Positions 38,426 to 50,107 of a stretch of DNA of 64,000 nucleotides are shown here, one piece after another (the stretch's first letter is position 1; every line of letters starts with the position of its first letter). The position numbers and the translations under genes are program-made. Below the pieces are notes generated by a model. The model did not search any database. It saw nothing but the letters and a program-made list of their open reading frames with translations, and had not been told where the DNA came from. Source of the stretch: Ligustrum vulgare (lineage: Eukaryota > Streptophyta > Magnoliopsida > Lamiales > Oleaceae); the NCBI GenBank assembly GCA_963555705.1, contig OY743179.1:24368192-24432191 (forward strand), given 5' to 3'.

Positions 38426-39126
38426 TGTAGTCTTCAAAGGAACCTGCAAAGCAACAAATGTTGTGATTAATACAATTAAAGACAAGAAATAATTAAACTA
38501 AAACAAATGAGGAAGAAACTAGGTTTTGGATTTTTTCCCCTTTTTGATTTTGGCTCAGAAAATCATTCCAACACCACAAGTGCAACACCACAGCTTGGAG
38601 ATTTGTACAACCACGAAGGAAGTACTGGTAATTACAAACCGAAACCGATCACGAAGATAGGCAGCCCACAGATCACGAAGAACACTGAAGATTCACGCAG
38701 AAAGGCACAAAGGAAGCATATGGGATTTCACACAGAAAGCACACACGAGAAGCAGGGCTGGGTTCTGCCCTTTTATAGGTGAAGAGCCGAAACAGAATGG
38801 AGGAGATCGGGGAGAGCGGATGAGCCATATCAAAGAGATAATTCATGATAATAATAACCAACCGAGGATAAAGAGTATAAGAGATAAAGATAAGGTTTGA
38901 TCGGTTTTATCTCCTTTTTCCGACATTATCTCCAAAGTCGAGTATCGAGCACCAATCCCAATTGGGTTGACTCCCTCAAGATACCCGACCAAGTGGGCTA
39001 CAAACAATTGTGGTGTGGACTTAACTGATCTTCAATATTGGCTTTATAAAAGCCTGAAGTTAAAACGGGCCTCGATTTTTCATCATCGCCAAAAGGGGGT
39101 TAATTTGGTAACACATTTACCTAACA
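38426..39126 (-). repeat. Inner copia 5' LTR
   Basis: 701 bp, virtually identical to 32,738-33,438. Confidence 0.97.
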
Positions 39127-39593
39127 GATAAATTGGTGCTCTCTCTTCCTTTATTCTTTTCTTGGTGATTAGATAGATTGCAATAGGTGTAATCTTTGTG
39201 AAAGGGAGTATTTCTTGGTGATATCTCGATCGATTTGTAGTACCGATTGTAGTTTTGGTTTTTGGGTTTCTCTTGGTGAATATAGTGTGGTTTACAATAG
39301 GTGTATTCCATTAGTGAAGGGAGTATTTCTTGGTGAAATATTGTGTGTTGTATGTCGTGCCTCTGCTTCGATTGTGTGGATTTTGAGAAATTTTGGGATT
39401 GATTGTAATTTGTTTTGAACATTGCTTTGTACCTAGTGGATTTGAGCGTGAATCAAAATTTAATGGATTGCTCAACGGGGGAGTAGGAAATTCTTTGAAT
39501 TACCGAACCTCCGGGGTCTTCGGATCGAAAATTCTTTGTATTCTTGCGTTACTTTCATGTTATTTTTCGTTATTGTTCATTTTCGATCCAACA
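39127..39593 (+). repeat. Outer copia 3' LTR, right part
   Basis: Begins with the GATAA target copy (39,127-39,131) and continues the outer LTR to ...GATCCAACA at 39,593, followed by the ATAAT duplication. With 32,357-32,737 it totals 843 bp, the length of the 5' LTR. Confidence 0.95.
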
Positions 39594-39598
39594 ATAAT

Positions 39599-40870
39599 AA
39601 TAAAGAAACACGTGTTTTGATGGTACCGTTATAGGTCGTAACTTTTAGGTGATTTGCCACAATGATTGTTCTTTTCATTTGCTAATCAGCTAGCTGTGAA
39701 CCTTCGATTTCGGCCAAGCTATCCTATAATGTTAGTGTGATTTCCTGTAGTCTGTAATGGAATATGGACAGAGTGTATTTTTAATTAGATTTATAAGGTA
39801 ATTTTTCTTTGATTTCGTGGTTGATGCGGAACATTGTTTGGGAACTCAACATATCCAATATAGAAGTTTTTGTTTTCCAAGTTAAGAAAAAGAACCATGA
39901 GAATAAAATACTGAACGGACTACTGGAAAAACTTGAGGTAAAGATTATATATACATATTCAGACTTATTAACAAGGTAAACTATTGTAATATAGTAAAAC
40001 GATTAAAAATTGTATTTAGATTCATTATGAAGAAATTAACTACGATGTTTGCATGGATGTTAGGGTTGGCACACAAAAGAGAGTACAAGCATCTACATAA
40101 TCTGGAATTATATTTTATCAGGCTTCAATTGTAAATGTTGTTGATGTTATTATTAATTGTTTTCATTTTGTAGGCATCATGATTATTAAGAAGAAGCACT
40201 AGGAAATACGGCTGATAATTTTCGTGTGAATAATGTAGGAAGATTTGATCGGCATACATCCTAGTTTCATTATTTACCATCCTGCACTCGAATGTATATA
40301 ATTTTACCAGGTTTGTGATTGAATGGTCGACGGAAATTAAAAAAAAAAATCATTTATATATGAATAAATGAAGTTATTGGGTATAAATTATAGTGTCCAT
40401 GTAAAAAATTGAATACAATAAACAAGGATGTTTGAGGACATAAATTTCATCTAGAAGTACAACATTGAGGGCTTTGCTGCTTGTGCTCCAATTGTTATGG
40501 ATGTCTCTTATGGGCCCAATATCAACGACAATCCTAATGATTCATGTGCACAAATATTTTCACGACAATGTTTATGAGTAATAAGTCACATATTTGTTCT
40601 GAAGTTTGCTTTTTGTTTAAATTCCTGTCTTAGGTAACAAAGTATGTAGACTGAATAGAAAAGAAATAAAAAGTAGGAGAAATAAAACATGAATTGGTCG
40701 TTTAAAAAAGAATGTTATACAAGAACAAAGCAACAGATAATGGGGCATCAGGTTCCTATTCTTTTTGCAAAATTTTCTATGCTTTTTGCAGCTTGACAAA
40801 GGAAATGGACGTTTGAAAAGGGAATTAGAAGGGTGGGTGCTGTAGTACCTAGTTCTTTATCAGTACCAAT
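39599..40870. other. Flank of the copia nest
   Basis: No supported gene. The minus strand around 40,617-40,800 may hold further decayed coding sequence continuing the RPA-like relic, but no diagnostic motif was found. Confidence 0.4.
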
Positions 40871-40879
40871 ATGCTCGTA

Positions 40880-41370
40880 TAACGGATGGAACGGTGTAAA
40901 TTCATAGTAAGCCTTTGCCAATAAACTAAAGTCTTCTTCGATTTCTGTTATGCGTGAAGACCCGATTAGTATCTATTGTGTAGCTCCTTTGGTGGATTGC
41001 ATTCATTCGGTTGTTGGCCTCACTTGAGCTTTGGATATTGCATAGCTTTTTAGTGGAAGTAGAGTTGTCTGCAGCGCTCTAAAGTTTATATCATCGAAGA
41101 TAGTCGCCTGAATCTTGTTTCCCTACATATGTTTGTGGAACATGAGGAATGGAAAAGCAAGTAGAAGATGCGTTCATTTGTTCATATGTAGAAGTTCAAC
41201 GACAAAAAGTGTTTTTCCATTACCTGAGAATCCATCAACCAGAGATGTTGATATTTGCTTGTTCCTAGTTGAGCAGTTCTTGAGCTAATTTTTTCAAGCA
41301 CAACCACTTTGCAAAACCATTTTGTGTCACCTTGTGCTATACTTGGAATGAAGTTGTATTTGATATCCAT
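40880..41370 (-). pseudogene. RPA1/DUF223-like OB-fold fragment (broken)
   Basis: The minus strand reads VVVLEKISSR then KYQHLWLMDSQ (about 41,230-41,310). After a frame change it reads GNKIQATIFDDINFRALQ, LLPLKSYAISKAQVRPTTE, then WILIGSSRITEIEED and FTPFHPLYEHIG (about 40,880-41,140). This matches the first OB-fold of plant replication protein A 70-kDa-like (DUF223) proteins, which bind single-stranded DNA and are often multicopy or carried by Helitrons. Stops and at least one frameshift break it. No Helitron termini were identified around it, so its carrier is unknown. Confidence 0.65.
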
Positions 41371-43385
41371 AAAGCTGGATGATTCAAATAAATGTAAGTA
41401 TAAGTTCAGTTGGATGAAGGGAGTTCGGTTGTGACTCAGTGAAGTATGAGAAGTAGCAGAAAAAGTTTAAGGAAGGAGTTCCGGTCTGTTGCTGGAGTTT
41501 TTTGGTGAAAGATGATCTTCGTTTTTGATGATAAAAGCAAAGATGAATTTTGTACTTCTATATGATTTGATTTGATGATTTTGAAGTACTGCTTTTATTT
41601 TGTAGGATTTTTAAATTAGGGCTCGGGTTTTTGATATTTTTTAGTAGGTCGGTGGGGGTTTTAACTTTTGTAAAGTTTTTCGTTGTTTGGATCGGCTTAT
41701 TTTGTTATAGTCATAAATCTGAATGATTCAGCAGAAGGAAAGCCAAGAGTATTTCACTTATGAAATAAAATTGAATAATATATTTTTAGGGAAATGAATA
41801 TTTGTTGCATAGAAATTCCTTTAAAACGTTTAAAAAAAAAAAAAACAGAATTTTTTGTCTTACATTTGTAATGATGGTAGTTAAATGATATAATCGTAGA
41901 AAAATTAAATACTATTCTTTGAAGAAGACATTAATATGGTAAAATGTTTGTCAGGGAAAATATGTTCAACATACGTTTTAGAAGAATATGTTTATATATG
42001 ATAAATTAAAAGATGGTGCATATCTACTGTAATCGAGAGGATGGAGAAACTTCACTTGAAAAGTCTAATATATATTTTAAAGTAATGCATATAATTTGAA
42101 ATTTTTTTTCATAACTATTTGTTTTAGGGAATTTGGAAATAAGTCAATTTAGTTATTCCAAAGGAAAATTGTGTTCATAAGATGTGAGATTAAAAATTAA
42201 AGTACGTTCTATTGTACATAAAAGGAGGGCTATTGGAGTGAATGAAGTTAAAACATGATGTAATTCATGGGAAGAATATATTTATTTAGAGGATTTTAGG
42301 TAGCTAATAAGTTTTATTTTTTTTTATAGAAGAGCAAAGAAAAATTATTAAGAAAAAGGTACTTATTTTTAAGGGAAATGTAGTTGAAAGGGAAAAATTA
42401 TGTAACTAAACTGGTGTTGTGAAAATATATAAGAGTTTAGGTTTTTGGGAAAATAATGTCGAAAAAGAATTGAAAAGTACTAACAGTAAATGTAAACGTA
42501 TATAGGTGTAGCTGGTAACGAATATGAAAAGAAAAATGAAATGAATAGTTGGGAAAAAAGGGTACAGGTAAAAATAGATGATTAGAATTTAAAAATATAA
42601 TTATTTAAGAAATATTTTAAAAAATAATGCAGTTTAAAAATTAATTTTGTACTTATAAATATTGTTTGTAGTTAATAGATAATGAATATATCTGATATAA
42701 ATGTGTTGGTTTCGGCTGGTCTTGAAAGAAAAAATGGTTTGGAATAGCTAAATTTTATTATTATGAAGTACAAGTAAGTGGGGAAAAAATAAATTAAAAG
42801 CTTGTTTAAAATAGTTGAATCATAATTCTTTTGGCATGGAAAATAATTTGAATAAAAAAACTAAAGGTGAGAAAATGTACAATCTTGTTGACGTATAGAA
42901 GTAAAATGAATCAAATACAGTAAAATTGCAATTATGAAAAATTTATTTCCCCAAAATTTAATTCTCTTAATCAGTTTTATTTGTAAAAAAAAAAAAAAAA
43001 AAAATGAAGCTCACTATGAAATAGACCTAGCGAGAGGTGATTTAGCTTTGTTTGGTAAGATTGTTTGGTTTATGAGTAGGTCTATTACAAGTTTTTTGGT
43101 TAAGCAAAAAATTGTCACTATAAATTATGTAAGTAAATATCAAAAATCTATTCTTAGTCAAAGACTCAAAGCCACAAAGTTTGACTATTGAAACATTTTT
43201 AAACAACATGTTTAAAAAAAAAAAAATCACATTACTAAACATACTATATGATTTTGAGGTAAGAAGTAGGGTTTGAAAATTTAAGATAGCAAATGTGTAT
43301 GAGTGAAAAGTAATTCGATTTTTTTTTTTATTATAAAATGGTGTAAAAATCAGTGTATTTACGAAACGTAGGCTTAATTAATGTC
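41371..43385. other. AT-rich intergenic DNA
   Basis: No gene, RNA or bounded element was recognised. Short A-runs occur at about 41,831, 42,987 and 43,217. Confidence 0.5.
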
Positions 43386-44299
43386 TTAAAATATGTGTTC
43401 CCTCCCGGAATTTTATATAAGGCATGTCGAGGAAGTAGTATGTGGAAATCTAGGTCCTTTGATATAATCCACTTCAAAGTTCGGACCCCCTTGTTAGGGG
43501 TTCTAATTTATCTTTGGTGACCTTTTTCTACTTACTGACATGGGCAATTTATAGAGAAGCGTGATTTCTATATTCCTAATTTGGAAAATGCTCTTCGTAC
43601 TGAAAGTCCTACAAATACTCATATCGATAGAAGCCATGTTGGACTGCCAACTTTTCCATTATATTAATAAAAAATGGAGATAAAATATTGACAAAAATGG
43701 AATGGCTACTTCGAGAAGCTAGCTTCCTCTTTGGGATCAGTTCAACAAAACTCCTTCAAAATCGAAACATTTCCCCAATAATCAACCCCCGTGATCCTTC
43801 ACCACCGACCGCATTTGTCGTCTTCCGTACTAATCACGGCCGACCACTTTCCACCTCCAATAATCAACCCCAATAACAACTGGAATTTTATTTTTCAAAC
43901 AAGATGTTGAACAATTGAAAAAGAAGCATTGCCTAATCTTAGAATGAATTGGAAACACGAGTAGCAACAAAGGATGATACTAAGTGAAGCTGAAATAGCT
44001 CAGAAAATTAGTACATAACATCTTGCACGGAGCCTTTATGTTGGACGTTCCCCAACTCGTCCTTTATGTGGAAGTTGTGTCATGAAATTCAAAGAATACA
44101 TTTTTATCTTTAGAAATTTTTCGATGGAAAGTAAGCTGTTTAGAATGGAAAAATTAATCAAGAATGTGAAGGTGTTTGTAATGTTGAGGTGCCTATATGA
44201 GACATATTCAAGCCTATGGCATTTTCCACTTGAATTAGGTTATTTCCATTTGTCCTCATATTGAAGTTGTTGACATGAGTAGTTAGATTGTGCCGGGCT

Positions 44300-44720
44300 A
44301 TGAAATTCTTGTTCATTGCACTGGGAGCTTGAAGCTATATATGGGATTCTTTGAAAGGGAGGTCTAAAATTCATGTTAGCATCTATGATTAGTATGACAA
44401 AATTTCACATAGCTGACACATAAGTCGAAGTTATTTACATTTTTGTTCTGTTGGAAGCCACGATTTTGTTCTCTTCCCCAAACATTGAAAGCAGAGTAGT
44501 TTCTACGACCTCCACCATCATAATTTTGAGGGTGGGGTTTTGTAACTAGCATTGAGAATTGGAATAGATAATTTCAAGGTTGGAGTTTTGTAACTAGCAT
44601 TGAGAATTGGAATAGATTGATTGGTATGTATAATTGGTTCTTGAGCGGTAAGTAGAATGGAGTACATCTCCTCCGGTGTGATATTGGTATGAGATTGTAT
44701 CTGATTATTATTGATCAAAA
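44300..44720 (-). pseudogene. Decayed copia-type gag piece in copy A
   Basis: An open minus-strand segment (44,518-44,718) reads TPEEMYSILLTAQEP and holds a 16-residue tandem repeat (SIPILNASYKTPTLKL, then a near copy; 48-bp DNA period). Below it, across frames, CQLC followed by CHTNHRC suggests a broken CCHC knuckle of copia gag. The family match is weak. Confidence 0.4.
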
Positions 44721-46319
44721 CAACAGAAGATAAAATGTTTCATTTCCTCCTTTGTCGACTTGGAGAGCAGCCAAATCAAGAAAAGCTGCCTTTTCTGTAT
44801 GCTAATATTACTTACTAGACAATTTGTACTTGTTATAAGCAAGCAGTCACTGCTAGCAATTGTGTGCTCTGCTAGATAAAATATGTTAGAATTTTGAAGA
44901 GGAGATCAAGTATGAAACTCTAGATGATTAACACGATGAAGCTAGCAAATGGAGTTTGGCTACATATTTGCTTTACTGGTTACCCATGATAACAGTATTC
45001 CTCATAAATGTTTGATAACTCCACATCGAAATGCATCAATACATCATAGAATGAAAATTCAACAAAAGGGTTCAACAATAATAGAACATAATTCTTACCA
45101 ATTCAAGCTACTACATTCTAAATTCAAAGTACTACGAAGAACCAGCATCAGATGCCTTCCCTTTACCGTTAAGTTCGTCGAGAATTCCCATTAGTGGCCA
45201 TCACTTCTACAGTCCCAAACAGACCTCTTTTTATTATTTGCAAACGGTGTAGTCCTCTCTACCAATCACAAAGATGAAAGTAAATTTCAGCAATGCAATG
45301 GAGCTTGTAATAAGTTAACAAAATTGAAAACAACTAATGTAACAAAATTCAAGTAATTTGATTAAATTGACAAACCCAAAATCCAAATAGAAATTCAATA
45401 TAGAGATTAACCAATAAACATGTTCTCAAGCATAAAGGTAAGACAGAAAGAACAGATGAAGAATCAGTTTTACTTATTTAAAACATTTTATTTACAACCA
45501 TCCAAATACATCGGGGAATGTAGAACATGGGTTTCAAAACTTGGTCAATAAACAAAATTTAAAGCTCCATCAAGAAAAGTCCTAAAACTATGAAGTAAAA
45601 TGATAAACGATCAAGAATTCCACACAAAGTAAAATAACAAGAAATGGGGACTTAAAGTTTTGGTTAAGAAAATAGGTCAATGAAGAAAATGTAGCTGAAC
45701 TCACAGATTTCAAATTGAAGAATTAGATTTTTGTCTAAATAAATCTAAACTCACAAATTTCTATCATAGATTTTACCCTAAACCACCGCACCAATATCCT
45801 CCTCCACCGCATCAGATATATTCACTATGCCTAAAAACATAAATAAACTATAACTAAGAAAGTAAAACCCTAGATTAATGGAATACGATGTCAAAGTAAT
45901 TTTCTTTTCATTTTTCAGGTCCATACCTTAGAAATGGAGTTGCACCTTCAGCTATGTTTCGAGCCCGGAATCTTCAATACATGTCTACTATGGCAAGGAA
46001 TGACAGATCAATTTCGAACCCAAAAATATGAAGGAAACAATTTGGTTCTTGAAGAGGGGGGGGGGGGGGGGAGGTGATCTTTGGTAGGTAGATGAGTGTA
46101 AAATTTAACTTATCTTTATATATATAAAAGTAGAAGTGAGGAGAAAGAGTCATTTTGGAGGGAAAATTACATTTAATGACTATTTCTCCTCACTTCTACT
46201 TTTATATATAATAAATAAATAAATAAATAAAAGATAAAGATTTTTGTAAGAAAAATTATTATTATTATTATTTATTACATATTTAGTAAGAGTTGTAATA
46301 AATGTACTATGTATAAGTG

Positions 46320-49170
46320 TGTTACATTGAAAAAAAAAAAATTAGATTAATATATTTGAACATAAATAATGTGATATCTATGTAAATGTGTTATGTAGGA
46401 AATGGAAAAATTGGATTAATATATTTGAAGATAAATAAATGTGATATCTATGTAAATGTGTTACGTAGAAAACGAAAAAAATTGTATTAATATATTTGAA
46501 CATAAATAAATGTCATATCTATGTAAATGTGTTACATTGAAAATGAAAATTTTGGATTAATATATTTGAAAATAAATAAATAAATACATGTTATATAAAT
46601 TTGTTAAGTTAGAAATAAAAATTTTGAATTAATATATTTTGAAAATAATTATATAAAATCATTTAAATTTTACTTCCTAATATGTCAATAAATGAGTAGG
46701 TTCTTCAATAAGTATATTATAAAAATAATTAATTATTTGCTATCAACTTTTTACCAACAATGATAAATTGGTAGAAATCTTTATCTTTATCTTTATCTTT
46801 ATCTTTATATATATAAAAGTAGAAGTGAGGAGAGAGAGTCATTTTGGAGGGAAATTTGCATTTAATGATTCTCTCTCCTCAATTCTACTTATATATATAT
46901 AAATAAATAAATAAAAGATAAAGACTTTTGTAGAAAAATTTATTATTTATTACATATTTAATAAGAGTTATAATAAATATATTATGTATAAATGTATTAC
47001 ATTGGAAATGAAAAAATTAGATTAATATATTTGAACATAAATAAATGTGATATCTATTTAATTGTGTTATGTAGGAAATGAAAAAATTGTATTAATATAT
47101 TTGAACATAAATAAATGTCATATCTATATAAATGTGTTATATTGAAAATGAAAATTTTGGATTAATATATTTGAAAATAAATAAATACATGTTATATAAA
47201 TTTGCTAACATAAAAATTAAAAATTTGAATTAATATATTTTGAAAATAAATGAATAAAATAAATATAGAAAAGATAAAGATTTTGTAGGAAAATTTATTA
47301 TTTATTACATATTTAGTAAGAGTTGTAGTAAATGTAATATTTGTAAATGTGTTACATTGGAAATGAAAAAAATTAGATTAATATATTTAAATATAAATAA
47401 TGTGATATCTATGTAAATGTGTTATGTAGGAAATGAACATAAATAAATGTGATATCTATTTAAATGTGTTATATAGAAAATGAAAAAAATTGTATTAATA
47501 TATTTGAATATAAATAAATGTCATATCTATGTAAATGTGTTATATTGAAAATGAAAATTTTGGATTAATATATTTGAAAATAAATAAATAAATAAATACG
47601 TGCTATATAAATTTGTTAAGTTAAAAATGAAAATTTGAATTAATATATTTTGAAAATAAATAAATAAAATCATTGAAATTTTACTTTCTAATATGTCAAT
47701 AAATGAGTAGGTTCTTCAATAAGCATATTACAAAAATAATTAATTATTTGCTATCAACCTTTTACAGCCAATGATAAGTTGGTAGAAAATTTAATCCTTT
47801 CATCATTTTGACAAAAATTGGTATGTTTAAAAAATAAGGAAAAATAAAATATATGTAAGCAACATATTAAAAAATAAAGTTAATTAAAAATTATAACATA
47901 TTAAAAGAAAAATAGGTGATAAGATGGGCAAATTTTCAGAGAAAAACGTAAATAAAAGTCAAAAGAAATTTAATATAAAAAATTTAATTAAATGTCAAAC
48001 TTTGAATGGTGCAGTAAACTGTGTGTGCACCATTTTTTATTTTGATTAGTTTTGTTTTGTTTTTTTTTTTTTTTTAAATTTTAAACTCAATGACATGTGT
48101 TATGGAGGAAATGAAAAAATTGGATGTATGTATTTTAAAATAAATAAAGATATGCTATATAAATTTGTTAAGTTAGAAATTTAAAAATTGAATTAATATA
48201 TTTTGAAAATAAATAAATAAAATCATTGAAATTTTACTTCCTAATATGTCAATAAATGAGTAGGATCTTCAATACGCATGTTACAAAAATAATTAATTAT
48301 TTTCTATCAACTTTTTAACCACGCATGTTTTTCTCTCCAATTTTCAGCCATTATTTTTTACCTCAAAATCATTTATAAAGGTTTATAAATCAAACAATAT
48401 TACCAAACGGAGGCTTAATCTTTACATCATTTTGACAAAAATTGACATGTTTAAAAAATAAGGAAAAATAAAATATATTAATTAATATATTGGATTTCAA
48501 ATAAAATATATGTGAGTAACACATTAAAAAATATAGTTAATAAAAAATTATAACATATTAAAAAGGAAATAGGTGATGAGGTGGAAAAATTTTAAGAGAA
48601 AAATGTAATTAAAAATCAAAATAATTTTATATAAAAAATTTATAAGTGCCGAATTTTGAGTGGTGCGGTATACTTAGTATACATGTAACATTTTTTTATT
48701 TTGATTAGTTTTGTCTTTTTTAAAGTTTCAAATTCAACAATATTTTGTATTGAAATTTTATTTGATTTATGTTTTTTTTTTATTTGATATGATTATATAA
48801 TCAAGATATTTTCAAAATTATGATATAAAAATTATATATTCTGTGCATCGCACGGGTAGACAACTAGATTAATATATTTGAACATAATTAATGTGATATT
48901 TATGTAAATGTGTTATGTAGGAAATGAAAAAATTGAGTTAATATATTTTAACATAAATAAATATAATATCTATGCAAATATGTTATTTTATTTATGAAAT
49001 CAAAAAATTGTATTAATATATTTGAACATAAATAAATGTCATATCTATGTAAATATGTTAAATTGAAATTGAAAATTTCGGATTAATATATTTGAAAATA
49101 AAAAATCCATGCAATATAAATTTGTTAAGTTAAAAATGAAGATTTTGAATCAATATATTTTGAAAATAAA
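46320..49170. repeat. About 70-bp Helitron-borne minisatellite
   Basis: Diverged units centred on ATTAATATATTTGAACATAA, then ATGTGATATCTATGTAAATG, recur with a 69-71 bp period. For example, unit starts lie at 46,346, 46,415, 46,486 and 46,556. Further blocks lie near 47,020-47,200, 47,370-47,650, 48,120-48,230 and 48,870-49,170. Confidence 0.85.
46802..48867 (+). mobile_element. Inner Helitron of the cluster
   Basis: Repeats the 5' end (A|TCTTTATATATATAAAAG at 46,802, with the same subterminal inverted repeat). It ends with an intact GTGCATCGCAC hairpin (48,843-48,853), a 10-nt spacer and CTAG (48,864-48,867). The base after CTAG is A, not T, so either the target decayed or this is a tandem array rather than clean nesting. 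Confidence 0.65.
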
Positions 49171-49573
49171 TAAAGAAATTATAACTTATTAAAAGGGAAA
49201 TAGATGATGAAGTGGGCAAATTTTCAGAGAAAAATGTAAATAAAAGTTTAAAAAAAAATTATATAAAAAATTTAAATGAATGTCAAATTTTGAGTGGCGC
49301 GGTATACTAAATGTACATGTAACATTTTTTTATTTTGAATAGTTTTATCTTTTTTAAAGTTTCAAATTCAATAACATTTTGTATTGAAATTTCATTGAAA
49401 TTATGTTTTTTATTTGAAATGATTGAATCAAAATGTTTTTAAAATTATGATTTAAAAATTATATATTCCGCGGGTAGACAACTAGTTTTGATGAAAAGTA
49501 AGGGTCATTTATTTGAATAGTTGTTGACCAGCAACTTCAGCATTTTCCTTCATTTAAAATTCCTCCATGTCAC

Positions 49574-49813
49574 TGAAGAAATTAAAGATCGAAGAAGAAG
49601 GAAAAACTGGAGAGAAACTGGAGAGAAAAGAAGTCTTTTATTTCATATATTCTGATTAATCCTGATTGATCCTCATTTATCAAATGGGAATGGATATATA
49701 TGTATATATCCAATGCGAGCAGTAAAAAAATAAAATGCGTGATAAAATCCAGCTGGATGCTGACTAGACTAACTGATAAAATCCAGCTGGATGCTGACTT
49801 ATTATTTTCTTCA
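49574..49813 (-). repeat. 3' LTR of a truncated copia
   Basis: 240 bp with matching ends: TGAAGAAAATAAT...TTTAATTTCTTCA on the minus strand. The CTTGAGGGGGGA polypurine tract lies immediately outside (49,814-49,825). It contains a doubled GATAAAATCCAGCTGGATGC segment (about 49,741-49,800). Confidence 0.85.
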
Positions 49814-49820
49814 TCCCCCC

Positions 49821-50107
49821 TCAAGTTGGAGATTGATGTAAATCATGCAATCCCAACTTGGAAAGAAGAAGAGAAAACTGAGGCGCTGGAAGTGTTTTTG
49901 TGAAGAGGTCCGCAAGCTGGGACTTGGACTGTAAATACTGTGGAAAGATAAACCCTTCTTTGAATTTGTTGCGGACTAAGTGACAATCGATATCCAAATG
50001 CTTAGTACGCTCATGAAACACGGGATTAGCGACAATATGAAGAGCCGCCTTATTGTCACACCAAAGAGGAATTGGTAGACATACAGGAATCTTGAAGTCT
50101 ATTAATA
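49821..50107 (-). pseudogene. Copia RNase H C-terminal fragment
   Basis: Minus-strand residues [31 protein letters not shown] and [11 protein letters not shown] are the conserved C-terminal RNase H part of copia Pol. The stop lies beside the polypurine tract. Everything upstream of this part is gone: the fragment ends at about 50,107, where duplication copy B begins. Confidence 0.9.

Larger units (their letters stand above)
32738..39126 (-). mobile_element. Inner full-length Ty1/copia retrotransposon, apparently intact
   Basis: 6,389 bp, with 701-bp LTRs at both ends and the target duplication GATAA (32,733-32,737 and 39,127-39,131). I saw a single difference between the LTRs (G versus A near 32,944 and 38,632). 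PBS, PPT and one uninterrupted gag-pol frame are present, so by structure it could be autonomous. It sits in opposite orientation inside the 3' LTR of the older copia. Confidence 0.97.
26907..39593 (+). mobile_element. Outer Ty1/copia retrotransposon, inactivated, with nested copia
   Basis: Bounded by an 843-bp 5' LTR (26,907-27,749) and an equal-length 3' LTR split by the nested copia (32,357-32,737 and 39,127-39,593). The 5-bp duplication ATAAT flanks it (26,902-26,906 and 39,594-39,598). Without the insertion it is about 6.3 kb. It has a tRNA-Met-type PBS and a purine-rich PPT (about 32,347-32,356, AAGGTGGAGAA). I count about 10 differences between its LTRs (about 1.2%). Several nonsense codons and a frameshift make it non-autonomous. 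Confidence 0.95.
46113..49485 (+). mobile_element. Helitron cluster inserted in copy A
   Basis: Starts A|TCTTTATATATATAAAAG at 46,113 and ends ...GGGTAGACAACTAG|T at 49,485. Copy B shows the uninterrupted host TGTAATTTTGATG, so the right boundary falls exactly after CTAG. The 5' end has a subterminal inverted repeat (AAGTAGAAGTGAGGAGA about 46,127; its complement at about 46,186-46,203). The outer 3' end has lost its hairpin (only CCGCGG remains). The left junction differs from copy B by about 11 nt. No coding sequence. It contains a second pair of Helitron ends and a diverged minisatellite. Confidence 0.85.
43386..49573. repeat. Segmental duplication, copy A (interrupted by Helitrons)
   Basis: 43,386-46,112 plus 49,486-49,573 (about 2.8 kb) match copy B at 50,108-52,961 in direct orientation, with roughly 2% differences in the first 500 bp. 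Shared sequence begins TTAAAATATGTGTTCCC and ends CTCCATGTCAC. Copy A carries the Helitron cluster 46,113-49,485 that copy B lacks, and stops exactly at a copia LTR. Short frames common to both copies (at about 43,688, 44,082 and 44,949) show no recognised family. Confidence 0.93.

Noticed and set aside
43688..43876. Conserved short frames shared by copies A and B as genes
   Set aside because: Conservation is explained by the recent duplication; no start context, splice sites or family match.
46320..49170. CRISPR-like array in the 70-bp repeat region
   Set aside because: Repeats are diverged, contiguous and AT-rich with no unique spacers; the context is a plant Helitron.
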